Assembly (NCBI GenBank): GCA_903958995.1
Contig: CAJBVG010000111.1
Location: forward strand, 1 to 33,378
Direction of reading: 5' to 3'
DNA length: 33,378 nt
From: an uncultured bacterium
GTDB lineage: Bacteria > Bacteroidota > Bacteroidia > Sphingobacteriales > Sphingobacteriaceae
Shown: piece after piece, positions 1-6,456 of the stretch
How the letters are laid out: every line of letters starts with the position of its first letter
Numbering within the stretch: the first letter of the stretch is position 1
Notes under the pieces: model-generated
What the model saw: only the letters and a program-made list of their open reading frames with translations
Databases searched by the model: none
Told to the model about the DNA's origin: nothing
Translations under genes and position numbers: made by a program

Positions 1-578
1 ACCTAATGATTATTGAGCATTCGGGAGCAAAGCAGAATTTAGACAACCTAATGAGCTACCTGTACGAAGAGTATTACAAAAAGAAAAATATAGGATTTAC
101 TGACGAGCAATTTAAAGCAGCTGCGGAGAAATTTACGGGTAAAAACTTGGATGCATATTATAAAAGTTATGTAAACGGAGTTGAACCAATTCCTTACGAA
201 ACTTACTTAAAAATTGCGGGTTTAAAACTTACGGATTTAAATGCAGCGAAGAATGAAGCGTACTTAGGTGCGAATAGTACAAACACCAATGGCAAAGTAT
301 TGATTACATCCGTTGTGAAAAATAGTCCAGCGTATACTTTTGGTATTAACGTGAATGATGAAATTTTATCGATAGACAAATACAGAACAGATGATTTAAC
401 AAAGGCCTTATCTTATAAAAAAGCAGGTGATAAAATATCAATTCTGTTGAGCCGTGATGGAATGATAAAGACGATTGAAGTCACCTTAGTAAAAAACACA
501 ACTGTAAAATATAAGATAGAGAAAGTTGCTACACCTAGCCCAGAGCAAGAAGCGGCTTACAAGCAATGGATTCGATAA
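1..578 (+). CDS. M61 family metallopeptidase, C-terminal part with PDZ domain (5' truncated)
   Basis: This is the 3' end of a gene entering from the left edge; the frame is open from base 3, so the ATG at 6 is probably internal. About 191 residues are visible. The first ~70 residues, with the run YLYEEYYKKK and a phrase like GFTDEQFKAAAEKFTGKNLD, resemble the helical C-terminal part of the M61 glycyl-aminopeptidase catalytic region. A PDZ domain follows at roughly residues 85-160 (GKVLITSVVKNSPAY, then a GINVNDEILSID-type loop). The tail ending in PEQEAAYKQWIR is typical of Bacteroidota M61 proteins. The HExxH zinc site would lie upstream of the window and cannot be checked. In this family the protein is exported and the PDZ domain is thought to bind substrate or partner C-termini. 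Stop TAA is at 576-578. Confidence 0.82.
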   Translation, partial: LMIIEHSGAKQNLDNLMSYLYEEYYKKKNIGFTDEQFKAAAEKFTGKNLDAYYKSYVNGVEPIPYETYLKIAGLKLTDLNAAKNEAYLGANSTNTNGKVLITSVVKNSPAYTFGINVNDEILSIDKYRTDDLTKALSYKKAGDKISILLSRDGMIKTIEVTLVKNTTVKYKIEKVATPSPEQEAAYKQWIR

Positions 579-625
579 TATAGAGAATGGTGATAAATGT
601 TACAGAATAGCATATAGATAAAGAA

Positions 626-633
626 TACCTTTG
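626..633 (+). promoter_or_regulatory. TAnnTTTG -7 promoter element
   Basis: TACCTTTG matches the Bacteroidota -7 consensus TAnnTTTG exactly. No good TTG -33 element is seen at the usual spacing. Initiation a few bases downstream would fall at about 637-640, practically on the ATG at 638. The next gene is therefore either leaderless or starts at the ATG at 662. Confidence 0.5.
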
Positions 634-637
634 CAGC

Positions 638-823
638 ATGGTTTTAGTAAAAAAATATAAAATGCAAATTATAGGAACATTAGTGGGTGCTGCATTGGGC
701 TATGCGTACTATTATTTTATTGGTTGTGCGAGTGGCACTTGTGCCATTACTTCTAAGCCTCTAAACAGTACACTTTACGGAGCCTTAATGGGCCTATTAT
801 TTTTTAGCAGTTTAAGTAAATAA
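638..823 (+). CDS. DUF6132-type small membrane protein with GCxSGTC motif
   Basis: A 61-residue protein with two predicted membrane helices (about 10-28 and 45-58) joined by a short loop carrying GCASGTC (Cys30 and Cys35) followed by AITSKP. This layout matches the small Bacteroidota family I know as DUF6132, whose function is unknown. The stop lies 4 bp before the rhodanese-thioredoxin lipoprotein, so the two are very likely co-transcribed. The conserved cysteine pair next to a thiol-redox enzyme suggests, by inference only, a role in membrane thiol or sulfur chemistry. Start choice is uncertain: the family-like KKY beginning favours 638, while the promoter at 626-633 would place the transcript start on that codon and leave the ATG at 662 (Met9) as the alternative. 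Confidence 0.75.
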   Translation: MVLVKKYKMQIIGTLVGAALGYAYYYFIGCASGTCAITSKPLNSTLYGALMGLLFFSSLSK

Positions 824-827
824 TCAC

Positions 828-1529
828 ATGAAAAAAATCACCTACATTTTAATTACATTAATTATTGCGGTTGCAAGTAGCTGCTCAAATGGTAAAGCGG
901 AAAAAACAAATTTAGCACCTAAAGATTTTCAAGCGAAAATAAAAAGTACTGAAACGGCTGTTGTTATAGATGTTCGTACTGCCGATGAATTTTCGTCAGG
1001 GCACTTAGTAAACGCAGTGAATATGGATTGGAATGATGCGGCAACAGAAGCTCAATTGAAATCTTTAGATCAAAGTAAAACCTATTTTGTGTATTGCCTA
1101 AGTGGTGGTAGAAGTTCAGGGGCTGCAAATTTAATGAGAAGCAATGGATTTAAAAATGTAATTGAGTTAAATGGTGGCATGATGGCTTGGAGATCTGAAG
1201 GATTAGCAGAAGAAAGTGCTTTAGTGGCTAATGCTGGGATGAGCTTAGAAGATTATGAAGCATTATTGAAAAGTGATAAGACTGTGGTAATTGATATTTT
1301 CGCAGAATGGTGTGGCCCATGTAAGAAAATGTCGCCTTACCTTACTGAAATGCAAAATACAATGAGCGACAAGGTGACAATCATTAGAATTGATGCCGAC
1401 AAAAACCCCGACTTATGCAAAACGTTAGGCGTAAATGCTCTGCCAACCATATTTGTATATAAAGCCAACCAAAAAACCTTTGAACATATAGGTTTTTTGG
1501 GTAAAGATGAATTATTAAAGGAATTATAA
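828..1529 (+). CDS. Rhodanese-thioredoxin fusion lipoprotein
   Basis: A 233-residue fusion. The N-terminus is a lipoprotein leader ending in ASS-Cys19. A rhodanese domain spans about 30-128, with the active-site loop CLSGGRS (Cys90). A thioredoxin domain spans about 138-233, with Trp161-Cys-Gly-Pro-Cys165 and cis-Pro206 in ALPT. Rhodanese cysteines carry persulfide or otherwise transferable sulfur, and CGPC is the classic disulfide-reductase site. A lipid-anchored fusion could reduce or transfer sulfur at the cell envelope; that coupling is inferred. It sits 4 bp after the DUF6132 gene. A perfect 11-bp inverted repeat lies within its last 21 codons. Confidence 0.9.
   Translation: MKKITYILITLIIAVASSCSNGKAEKTNLAPKDFQAKIKSTETAVVIDVRTADEFSSGHLVNAVNMDWNDAATEAQLKSLDQSKTYFVYCLSGGRSSGAANLMRSNGFKNVIELNGGMMAWRSEGLAEESALVANAGMSLEDYEALLKSDKTVVIDIFAEWCGPCKKMSPYLTEMQNTMSDKVTIIRIDADKNPDLCKTLGVNALPTIFVYKANQKTFEHIGFLGKDELLKEL
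1469..1500 (+). repeat. Perfect 11-bp inverted repeat inside the 3' end of the rhodanese-Trx gene
   Basis: CCAAAAAACCT at 1469-1479 and AGGTTTTTTGG at 1490-1500 are exact reverse complements around a 10-base loop. The element is coding (around NQKTFEHIGFLG) and ends 29 bases before the end of the gene. No U-run follows the stem, although the stem itself contains T6. It may be an early transcript 3' end or RNA-stability hairpin, or a coincidence of codon choice. Confidence 0.4.
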
Positions 1530-1543
1530 GCCAAAATATTACG

Positions 1544-1551
1544 TATATTTG
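1544..1551 (+). promoter_or_regulatory. TAnnTTTG promoter of the cold-shock-domain gene
   Basis: TATATTTG is an exact match to the -7 consensus, 15 bp after the preceding stop codon. A start near 1555 gives an untranslated leader of about 87 bases. No -33 TTG is evident at ~19 bp spacing. The leader contains a small perfect hairpin (CTAAAA / AGCA / TTTTAG, 1609-1624). A long structured leader would fit cold-shock mRNAs, but thermosensing is not shown. Confidence 0.5.
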
Positions 1552-1641
1552 CGCAAGTTCTTCTTGGAAAGCTAGGTCAAATTACATTCTCTTCGCCTAC
1601 ATCAAGCACTAAAAAGCATTTTAGGACAATTTAAACACATT

Positions 1642-2094
1642 ATGGCTAAATCACAGGAAACCTTTAATAAAAAAGAAAAAGAGAAAAAAAGGCTGAAGAA
1701 AAAACAAGAAAAAGATCAAAAGAAAGAAGATCGTAAGGGAAGTTCTGTTAAAGGTAAAAGCTTAGAAGAAATGTTCGCTTATGTTGACCATAACGGTAAC
1801 ATCTCCAATACTCCTCCAGATATCACTCTGAAAAAAGTATTTAAAACTGAAGATATCCAAATCGGAATCTCTCGTCAAGAACCTATTGACCCTGCAGATT
1901 TAATTAGAAAAGGAACTATTACTTTCTTCAACCAAGAAAAAGGATACGGCTTTATTAAAGATCACGTAACTCAAGAAAGTGTGTTTGTTCACATCAACGG
2001 ATTAACTCAACCAGTTAAAGAAAATGACAAGGTGAGTTTCGAAACTGAAATGGGACAAAAAGGTATTAATGCGATAAAGGTTAAACTAATTTAA
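1642..2094 (+). CDS. Cold-shock-domain protein with lysine-rich N-terminal extension
   Basis: 150 residues. Residues 8-32 are almost entirely Lys/Glu/Asp/Gln/Arg and probably form a charged helix that contacts RNA or ribosomes. A linker of about 55 residues follows. The C-terminal cold-shock (OB-fold) domain is at 89-150, with RNP1 KGYGFIKD (100-107) and RNP2 VFVHI (114-118), so it should bind single-stranded RNA or DNA. The family usually consists of the ~65-residue domain alone; this long-tailed form is one I associate with Bacteroidota. Codon use differs from the neighbours: many C-ending codons (TTC, AAC, ATC, GAC) and CGT arginines, as expected for a highly expressed gene. It has its own promoter and leader. 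Confidence 0.88.
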   Translation: MAKSQETFNKKEKEKKRLKKKQEKDQKKEDRKGSSVKGKSLEEMFAYVDHNGNISNTPPDITLKKVFKTEDIQIGISRQEPIDPADLIRKGTITFFNQEKGYGFIKDHVTQESVFVHINGLTQPVKENDKVSFETEMGQKGINAIKVKLI

Positions 2095-2095
2095 C

Positions 2096-2144
2096 TTTAG
2101 TATTAAGAATTGAGATGTTAGTCCCGATAGCTATCGGGATGAGA
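2096..2144. repeat. Heptamer-phased repeat with central 18-bp palindrome between convergent genes
   Basis: From 2096 the sequence divides into 7-mers with AG in a fixed position: TTTAGTA, TTAAGAA, TTGAGAT, GTTAGTC. CCGATAG and CTATCGG, mutual reverse complements, follow in the same phase. The last part forms the perfect palindrome TCCCGATAGCTATCGGGA at 2122-2139. It lies between the stops of the cold-shock gene and the symporter, so it may act as a bidirectional RNA hairpin, but no T-run follows on either side. Confidence 0.6.
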
Positions 2145-2152
2145 AAAATAAT

Positions 2153-3847
2153 TTAGTTCTTAATTTTTAACTTCAATAGATTTTGTATACTAAAAGCAAA
2201 AATCACCACTAATAAACATCCTATAACATTTAACCATAGGAACGCGGTTAAATCTTTCCAATAGCATATACATACGATAATTTCAGCGAGTGCAGCCCCA
2301 TAAAAGGCCGCATTCGCTCCTATTTTTTTGAAGTAAAAAGCTACTACAAAAATTCCTAAAATCGTACCGTAAAATAAGGATCCTAATATATTTACTGCCT
2401 CTATTAAGTTTCCTAATTTCCCAGCATAAAATGCAATTATCATTGCAAATACTCCCCAAGCAACAGTAAACCATCGAGTAGCTTTTACATAGCTTTCATC
2501 ACTCTCTTCTTTCTTTACTAATCGTTTATAAATATCTACTACGGTTGTAGAAGCTAATGAACTTAAGCCTGAAGCGGTTGAACCCATAGAGGCTAAAAAG
2601 ATAACGGCAATAATTAATCCGATTAATCCTTTCGGCAAATAATGAATAACGAAATTTAAAAACACATAATTACTATCATCCGAATCTTTAGTAGTGTTTG
2701 ATGCAGTTATAATTTCTTTTGCATTTTTACGAAGCGATTGATAGTGCTGTTCATACCCTAGCAATAGCGATTCATGCTTTGCTATTTCTGAAGTTGCATT
2801 TGTTTTGTATGCATCAGACAATGCGTGAATAGAAATTGCTTTTTGATCAGCAACAAGCAATGCTGCATGTTCTACGGAATCATAACGAGCAGCAAACGAT
2901 GAAGCTTTCACTTCGGTTACTGCGTGCTCATTAAAGTAAATGGGTGGCGTGTAAAATTGATAGAACACTACCAATAATGCACCAATTAATAATATGGAGA
3001 ACTGCATTGGGATTTTCACAATGCCATTCATTATTAACCCCATTCTGCTTTCGCGTATAGATTTACCAGCTAAGTAACGCGCTACTTGTGATTGATCGGT
3101 TCCGAAATAAGATAAGGCTAAAAAGAAACCGCCAATTAATCCCGACCAAACGTTATATCGATTGTTCAAATCGAATTTGGTGTCTATCGTATTTATTTTA
3201 CCAAGTTTATCAGCCAGTCTGTACGTCTCTTTAAACCCGAAGCCCTCTGGCAACATATGTATAATCATGTATCCAGCAATAAACATTGCGGAGAAAATAA
3301 TGGCCATTTGCAATAGGTGAGTATACGACACCGCTTTAGTTCCACCATACACTGTATAAATAATAACGAGTAGCGCTATAATACTTGTGGTATAAACTTG
3401 TGAAATATTTAATATGGTTGATAAAATAATGGAAGGAGCGTAAATAGTTATTCCTGTTGAAACCCCACGTTGAATTAAAAAAAGTAGCGCCGTAAATGTT
3501 CTAGTTTTTAAATCAAATCGCTGTTCTAAAAATTCATAAGCGGTAAATACTTTTAATCTGTGAAAAATTGGAATGAATGTAATGCACAGAACCAACATTG
3601 CTATCGGTAATCCGAAATAAAACTGTACGAAGCGTGTACCATCCGTAAACCCTTGCCCAGGAGCAGATAAAAATGTAATTGCAGACGCTTGTGTTGCCAT
3701 AACCGAAAGGCCTACATTATACCAAGGCATCTCTCTGTCGGCAAGTAAATAGGCCTCCATGCTCTTACGTCCACGGCTTTTATAAACGCCGTAAAGCACA
3801 ATAGTTAACAGAGTAACAGATAATACAATCCAATCAATACTCGACAT
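2153..3847 (-). CDS. Sodium:solute symporter (SSS family)
   Basis: 564 residues, polytopic, of the SGLT/PutP-like SSS superfamily. Recognisable segments include the N-terminal DREMPWYNVGLSVMATQASAITFL region (38-61), the AYEFLEQRF segment (103-111) and GTDQSQVARYLAGK (249-262). Residues ~300-395 form a mostly hydrophilic, helix-prone insertion between membrane segments that is absent from minimal SSS transporters. Sodium-coupled uptake of a small solute, perhaps a sugar or amino sugar, is expected; the substrate cannot be read from sequence. Its start is 1 bp after the stop of the deacetylase gene, so the two are translationally linked. The transporter may import the product released by the exported deacetylase. 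Confidence 0.9.
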   Translation of the reverse strand: MSSIDWIVLSVTLLTIVLYGVYKSRGRKSMEAYLLADREMPWYNVGLSVMATQASAITFLSAPGQGFTDGTRFVQFYFGLPIAMLVLCITFIPIFHRLKVFTAYEFLEQRFDLKTRTFTALLFLIQRGVSTGITIYAPSIILSTILNISQVYTTSIIALLVIIYTVYGGTKAVSYTHLLQMAIIFSAMFIAGYMIIHMLPEGFGFKETYRLADKLGKINTIDTKFDLNNRYNVWSGLIGGFFLALSYFGTDQSQVARYLAGKSIRESRMGLIMNGIVKIPMQFSILLIGALLVVFYQFYTPPIYFNEHAVTEVKASSFAARYDSVEHAALLVADQKAISIHALSDAYKTNATSEIAKHESLLLGYEQHYQSLRKNAKEIITASNTTKDSDDSNYVFLNFVIHYLPKGLIGLIIAVIFLASMGSTASGLSSLASTTVVDIYKRLVKKEESDESYVKATRWFTVAWGVFAMIIAFYAGKLGNLIEAVNILGSLFYGTILGIFVVAFYFKKIGANAAFYGAALAEIIVCICYWKDLTAFLWLNVIGCLLVVIFAFSIQNLLKLKIKN

Positions 3848-3848
3848 A

Positions 3849-6308
3849 CTATTTTCCTTGGCTTATAATGTTAGCGAAAAGTCGGTATGCTCCAGGAACA
3901 CCTGCTGGTAATTGTCTGAAGAACGAAATCCCTGTATAGGTGAAAACTCCTTTACCATATTTACATGAAACTAAAATACCATCACCAGGTTTTTCATTAG
4001 GGTCATTTGTTGAAAAGGTTTTTGAATAATGTTCATCTACATTGGTTACAAAATACAATCCACGCTCTTGCACCCAATTTGAAAAATCATTCTCAGCAAT
4101 TTTATTAGGATAATTTAAAATTGGATCCGTTGAATTAATCATATTCATTTTTGCATTCTCATCGGTCACACGATCTCTTCCCACTTTGAAAGGATACGGG
4201 CCAATTTTTGAACTCACTGAACTGATGAAATTATTAGTATTGTATTGCACTACAAAATTCCCACCATTAGAAACATAGTTCATTAGCTTTTCATAATACG
4301 ACTGCATTTTGTCATTTGTGTTATACAAACGAATTCCAGCTATGATCACATCATAACTCGATAAGTCTTGTGAATTCAAAATATCGTCAGTCAACATCAC
4401 CACTTCAAAGCCCATATTTTTAAGGGCTTCCGGGATCTCATCACCAGCACCTGGGATGTAACCAACTTTGTTTCCTTTAACCACCAAATCAATTTTCTCT
4501 ATACGAATAGAAGCATTTTTAACTTGCGTTTGCACAGGAATGTGATCGTATTGAATATGCTCAACAGTCATTGAGTAGTTAGTATTCTCAACTGTTGCCA
4601 TTGGATTTATTTTACCCGATTCAGCATTTGCTTGTGCTGAAATTTCAAAATCAAATGTTAAGGTGGCATCTTTTGATTTTACATCAAATGGAAATTCTTG
4701 AGGTGTACATGTCCAACCATTTGGAATATTCAATTTCAAAATACCTTTTAAATCCGATTCATTAGTATGCATTATTACTTGTACTTTTTTCTTGCTGTCT
4801 TTTGAAGTAAAAATTAAATTCTTAGCATTAAAATTTAATTGCACTGCTGGCAGTATTTCTAAGTTTCTATACAATTCCCCTTTTACAGGGTCTACCCATT
4901 TGTATTTTACATCTCTTGTATATTGATAATCTTTACCTTCAATGGTAAAATAAAATGTAGTAGGCATACTCGGAGAATTGTACGCTCTACCAATATTTTG
5001 CTGATTAGCGACATGAAATAAACCCTTGCTTGGATGCTCTAATAACCAATAGGGATTGGAGTATGCTTGATTTTTATCGATAATAATTTTAGTAGAATAA
5101 TTCAATAAACTATTGTTAGCTAATTGCAGATTGATACTTGTATCAAAACTATTTGCAATACTAATTCTATTCAATTTTACATTAGCGTTAGAACGATTAA
5201 TGGATTGAATATTGATTTTAATTTTACTACCTGGTGTAGTTGAATACTCTGCTGAAGTAATATCAATGAATAGTCCAGCACAAGCAAATACTAAATCACT
5301 AATTTCTTTTCTTTTTTGATTTACCCAATAGGTGTTTTCGATTGCATTTAATGCATTATCTATTTTAATTAATTGAGGAATACTTTTTTCTGGATGAATA
5401 GGGTCGAATGATTTATTTAGCTTCTCAATTAATCCTTGAATCATCTTCCCATTTTTTAATTGAAGCCAAGTAAAATCAATACCGTCAAATATGGAATTCT
5501 TTACACTATCCCCTTTAATATATTTAAAGGTTTCTACGCTTGTCCCTCTTTGCATAGGTACACCGAAGCCTTGACTTTTATGTTGTGACCTACTTTGCGA
5601 AGCTATCTCTCCATAACTTTTCCCTAATAAAGCACTATAACTACCAATATCAATTTTTGTAAAATCTTTACCATCGCTTTGCGGGCGACCACCAAAATTA
5701 AAACCATTCCACACTAAGCGTTTCACTTTCCATACACTTACATATTTTAATTGTTCTGGGAACTTGGTTTCATCAGCAGCGTAATCCATTGCTATTTCTG
5801 CAAGTATTGCAGATGCTGTATGATGTCCGTGTCCACCACTCCCATCTGTAGGGAAGCGAGTGATAATAATATCGGGCTGAAAATTTCTAATTACCCAAAC
5901 CATATCGGCAATAATGGAATCCTTATTCCAAAAGGTAAAAGTCTCTTCTGGATTTTTAGAAAAACCGAAGTCGAATGCACGGCTGAAATATTGCTCTGCC
6001 CCATCTATGGAACGAGCGGTTAGTAATTCTTGAGTGCGAATCATTCCCAGCTTTTCAGATTGCTCTGTGCCTATTAAGTTCTGACCACCATCTCCACGAG
6101 TTAAGGAAAGATAGGCCGTTCTCACTTTTAGCTCATTGGCTAAATAGGCGAGTAAGCGAGTATTTTCATCATCAGGATGTGCAGCTACATATAATACAGC
6201 ACCAATAGATTTAAGTTTTTCGAGTTTAAGCTTGATATCTGAAGCATTTTGAGCGCTTGCGTGGATAAGAATATTGAGGAATAAGAGGGTTGTAAATACT
6301 TTTTTCAT
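3849..6308 (-). CDS. Exported PIG-L family deacetylase with C-terminal amidotransferase-like domain
   Basis: 819 residues. The signal peptide (MKKVFTTLLFLNILIHASAQ) suggests periplasmic or outer location. A PIG-L/LmbE fold occupies about 30-260, with the metal-binding AHPDDE (His44, Asp46, Asp47) and a second histidine cluster GHGHH (160-163); these are the zinc ligands and catalytic residues of GlcNAc-type deacetylases. A long beta-rich middle region follows (~350-630). The last ~180 residues (from about 635, KVGYIPGAGDEIPEAL, IIAGIRLYN) resemble a class I glutamine amidotransferase-like/ThuA-like fold without an obvious catalytic Cys. The domain size is much larger than cytosolic PIG-L enzymes such as BshB (~240 aa). 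It is co-transcribed with the SSS transporter; the substrate is presumably an N-acylated sugar or glycoconjugate (inference). Confidence 0.88.
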   Translation of the reverse strand: MKKVFTTLLFLNILIHASAQNASDIKLKLEKLKSIGAVLYVAAHPDDENTRLLAYLANELKVRTAYLSLTRGDGGQNLIGTEQSEKLGMIRTQELLTARSIDGAEQYFSRAFDFGFSKNPEETFTFWNKDSIIADMVWVIRNFQPDIIITRFPTDGSGGHGHHTASAILAEIAMDYAADETKFPEQLKYVSVWKVKRLVWNGFNFGGRPQSDGKDFTKIDIGSYSALLGKSYGEIASQSRSQHKSQGFGVPMQRGTSVETFKYIKGDSVKNSIFDGIDFTWLQLKNGKMIQGLIEKLNKSFDPIHPEKSIPQLIKIDNALNAIENTYWVNQKRKEISDLVFACAGLFIDITSAEYSTTPGSKIKINIQSINRSNANVKLNRISIANSFDTSINLQLANNSLLNYSTKIIIDKNQAYSNPYWLLEHPSKGLFHVANQQNIGRAYNSPSMPTTFYFTIEGKDYQYTRDVKYKWVDPVKGELYRNLEILPAVQLNFNAKNLIFTSKDSKKKVQVIMHTNESDLKGILKLNIPNGWTCTPQEFPFDVKSKDATLTFDFEISAQANAESGKINPMATVENTNYSMTVEHIQYDHIPVQTQVKNASIRIEKIDLVVKGNKVGYIPGAGDEIPEALKNMGFEVVMLTDDILNSQDLSSYDVIIAGIRLYNTNDKMQSYYEKLMNYVSNGGNFVVQYNTNNFISSVSSKIGPYPFKVGRDRVTDENAKMNMINSTDPILNYPNKIAENDFSNWVQERGLYFVTNVDEHYSKTFSTNDPNEKPGDGILVSCKYGKGVFTYTGISFFRQLPAGVPGAYRLFANIISQGK

Positions 6309-6405
6309 AGGAAAATAATGAATTTGAAGATAATAGAATTAAATGAAAATCGGAATTTTCAGGATTAATGCCTTTTAAGGTGTAATTTTATAGGTATAGG
6401 GCGAT

Positions 6406-6419
6406 ATGACAAATATCAT
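6406..6419 (+). promoter_or_regulatory. Candidate Fnr/Crp-type binding site upstream of the copper ATPase
   Basis: ATGAC-AAAT-ATCAT has the geometry of an Fnr box (TTGAT-N4-ATCAA): the inner TGA/TCA cores and a four-base centre are present, while the outermost bases and one inner base differ. It overlaps a 5-bp dyad GATAT-N5-ATATC (6403-6417). Its centre, 6412.5, is about 41 bp before the predicted start site near 6454, the class II activator position. CcoI-type pumps serve microaerobic cbb3 oxidase, so oxygen-responsive control is reasonable but unproven. Confidence 0.4.
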
Positions 6420-6441
6420 TTTTAATACCCCCTCATAAGCT

Positions 6442-6449
6442 GATTTTTG
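6442..6449 (+). promoter_or_regulatory. -7-like element of the copper ATPase gene
   Basis: GATTTTTG matches TAnnTTTG at five of the six specified positions. It ends 7 bp before the ATG at 6457, implying a leader of only a few bases or none. No TTG -33 is visible, consistent with an activator-dependent promoter. Confidence 0.35.
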
Positions 6450-6456
6450 TAGTAAT

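Larger units (their letters stand above)
6309..6456. other. Divergent intergenic region between deacetylase and copper ATPase
   Basis: 148 bp. It holds a small hairpin (TGAAAAT / CGGA / ATTTTCA, 6344-6361), the Fnr/Crp-like dyad at 6406-6419 and the -7-like element at 6442-6449. No exact TAnnTTTG was found for the leftward deacetylase gene. Confidence 0.5.

Noticed and set aside
1337..1534. 65-codon frame opposite the thioredoxin domain
   Set aside because: It is a shadow of the rhodanese-thioredoxin gene and has no recognisable features.
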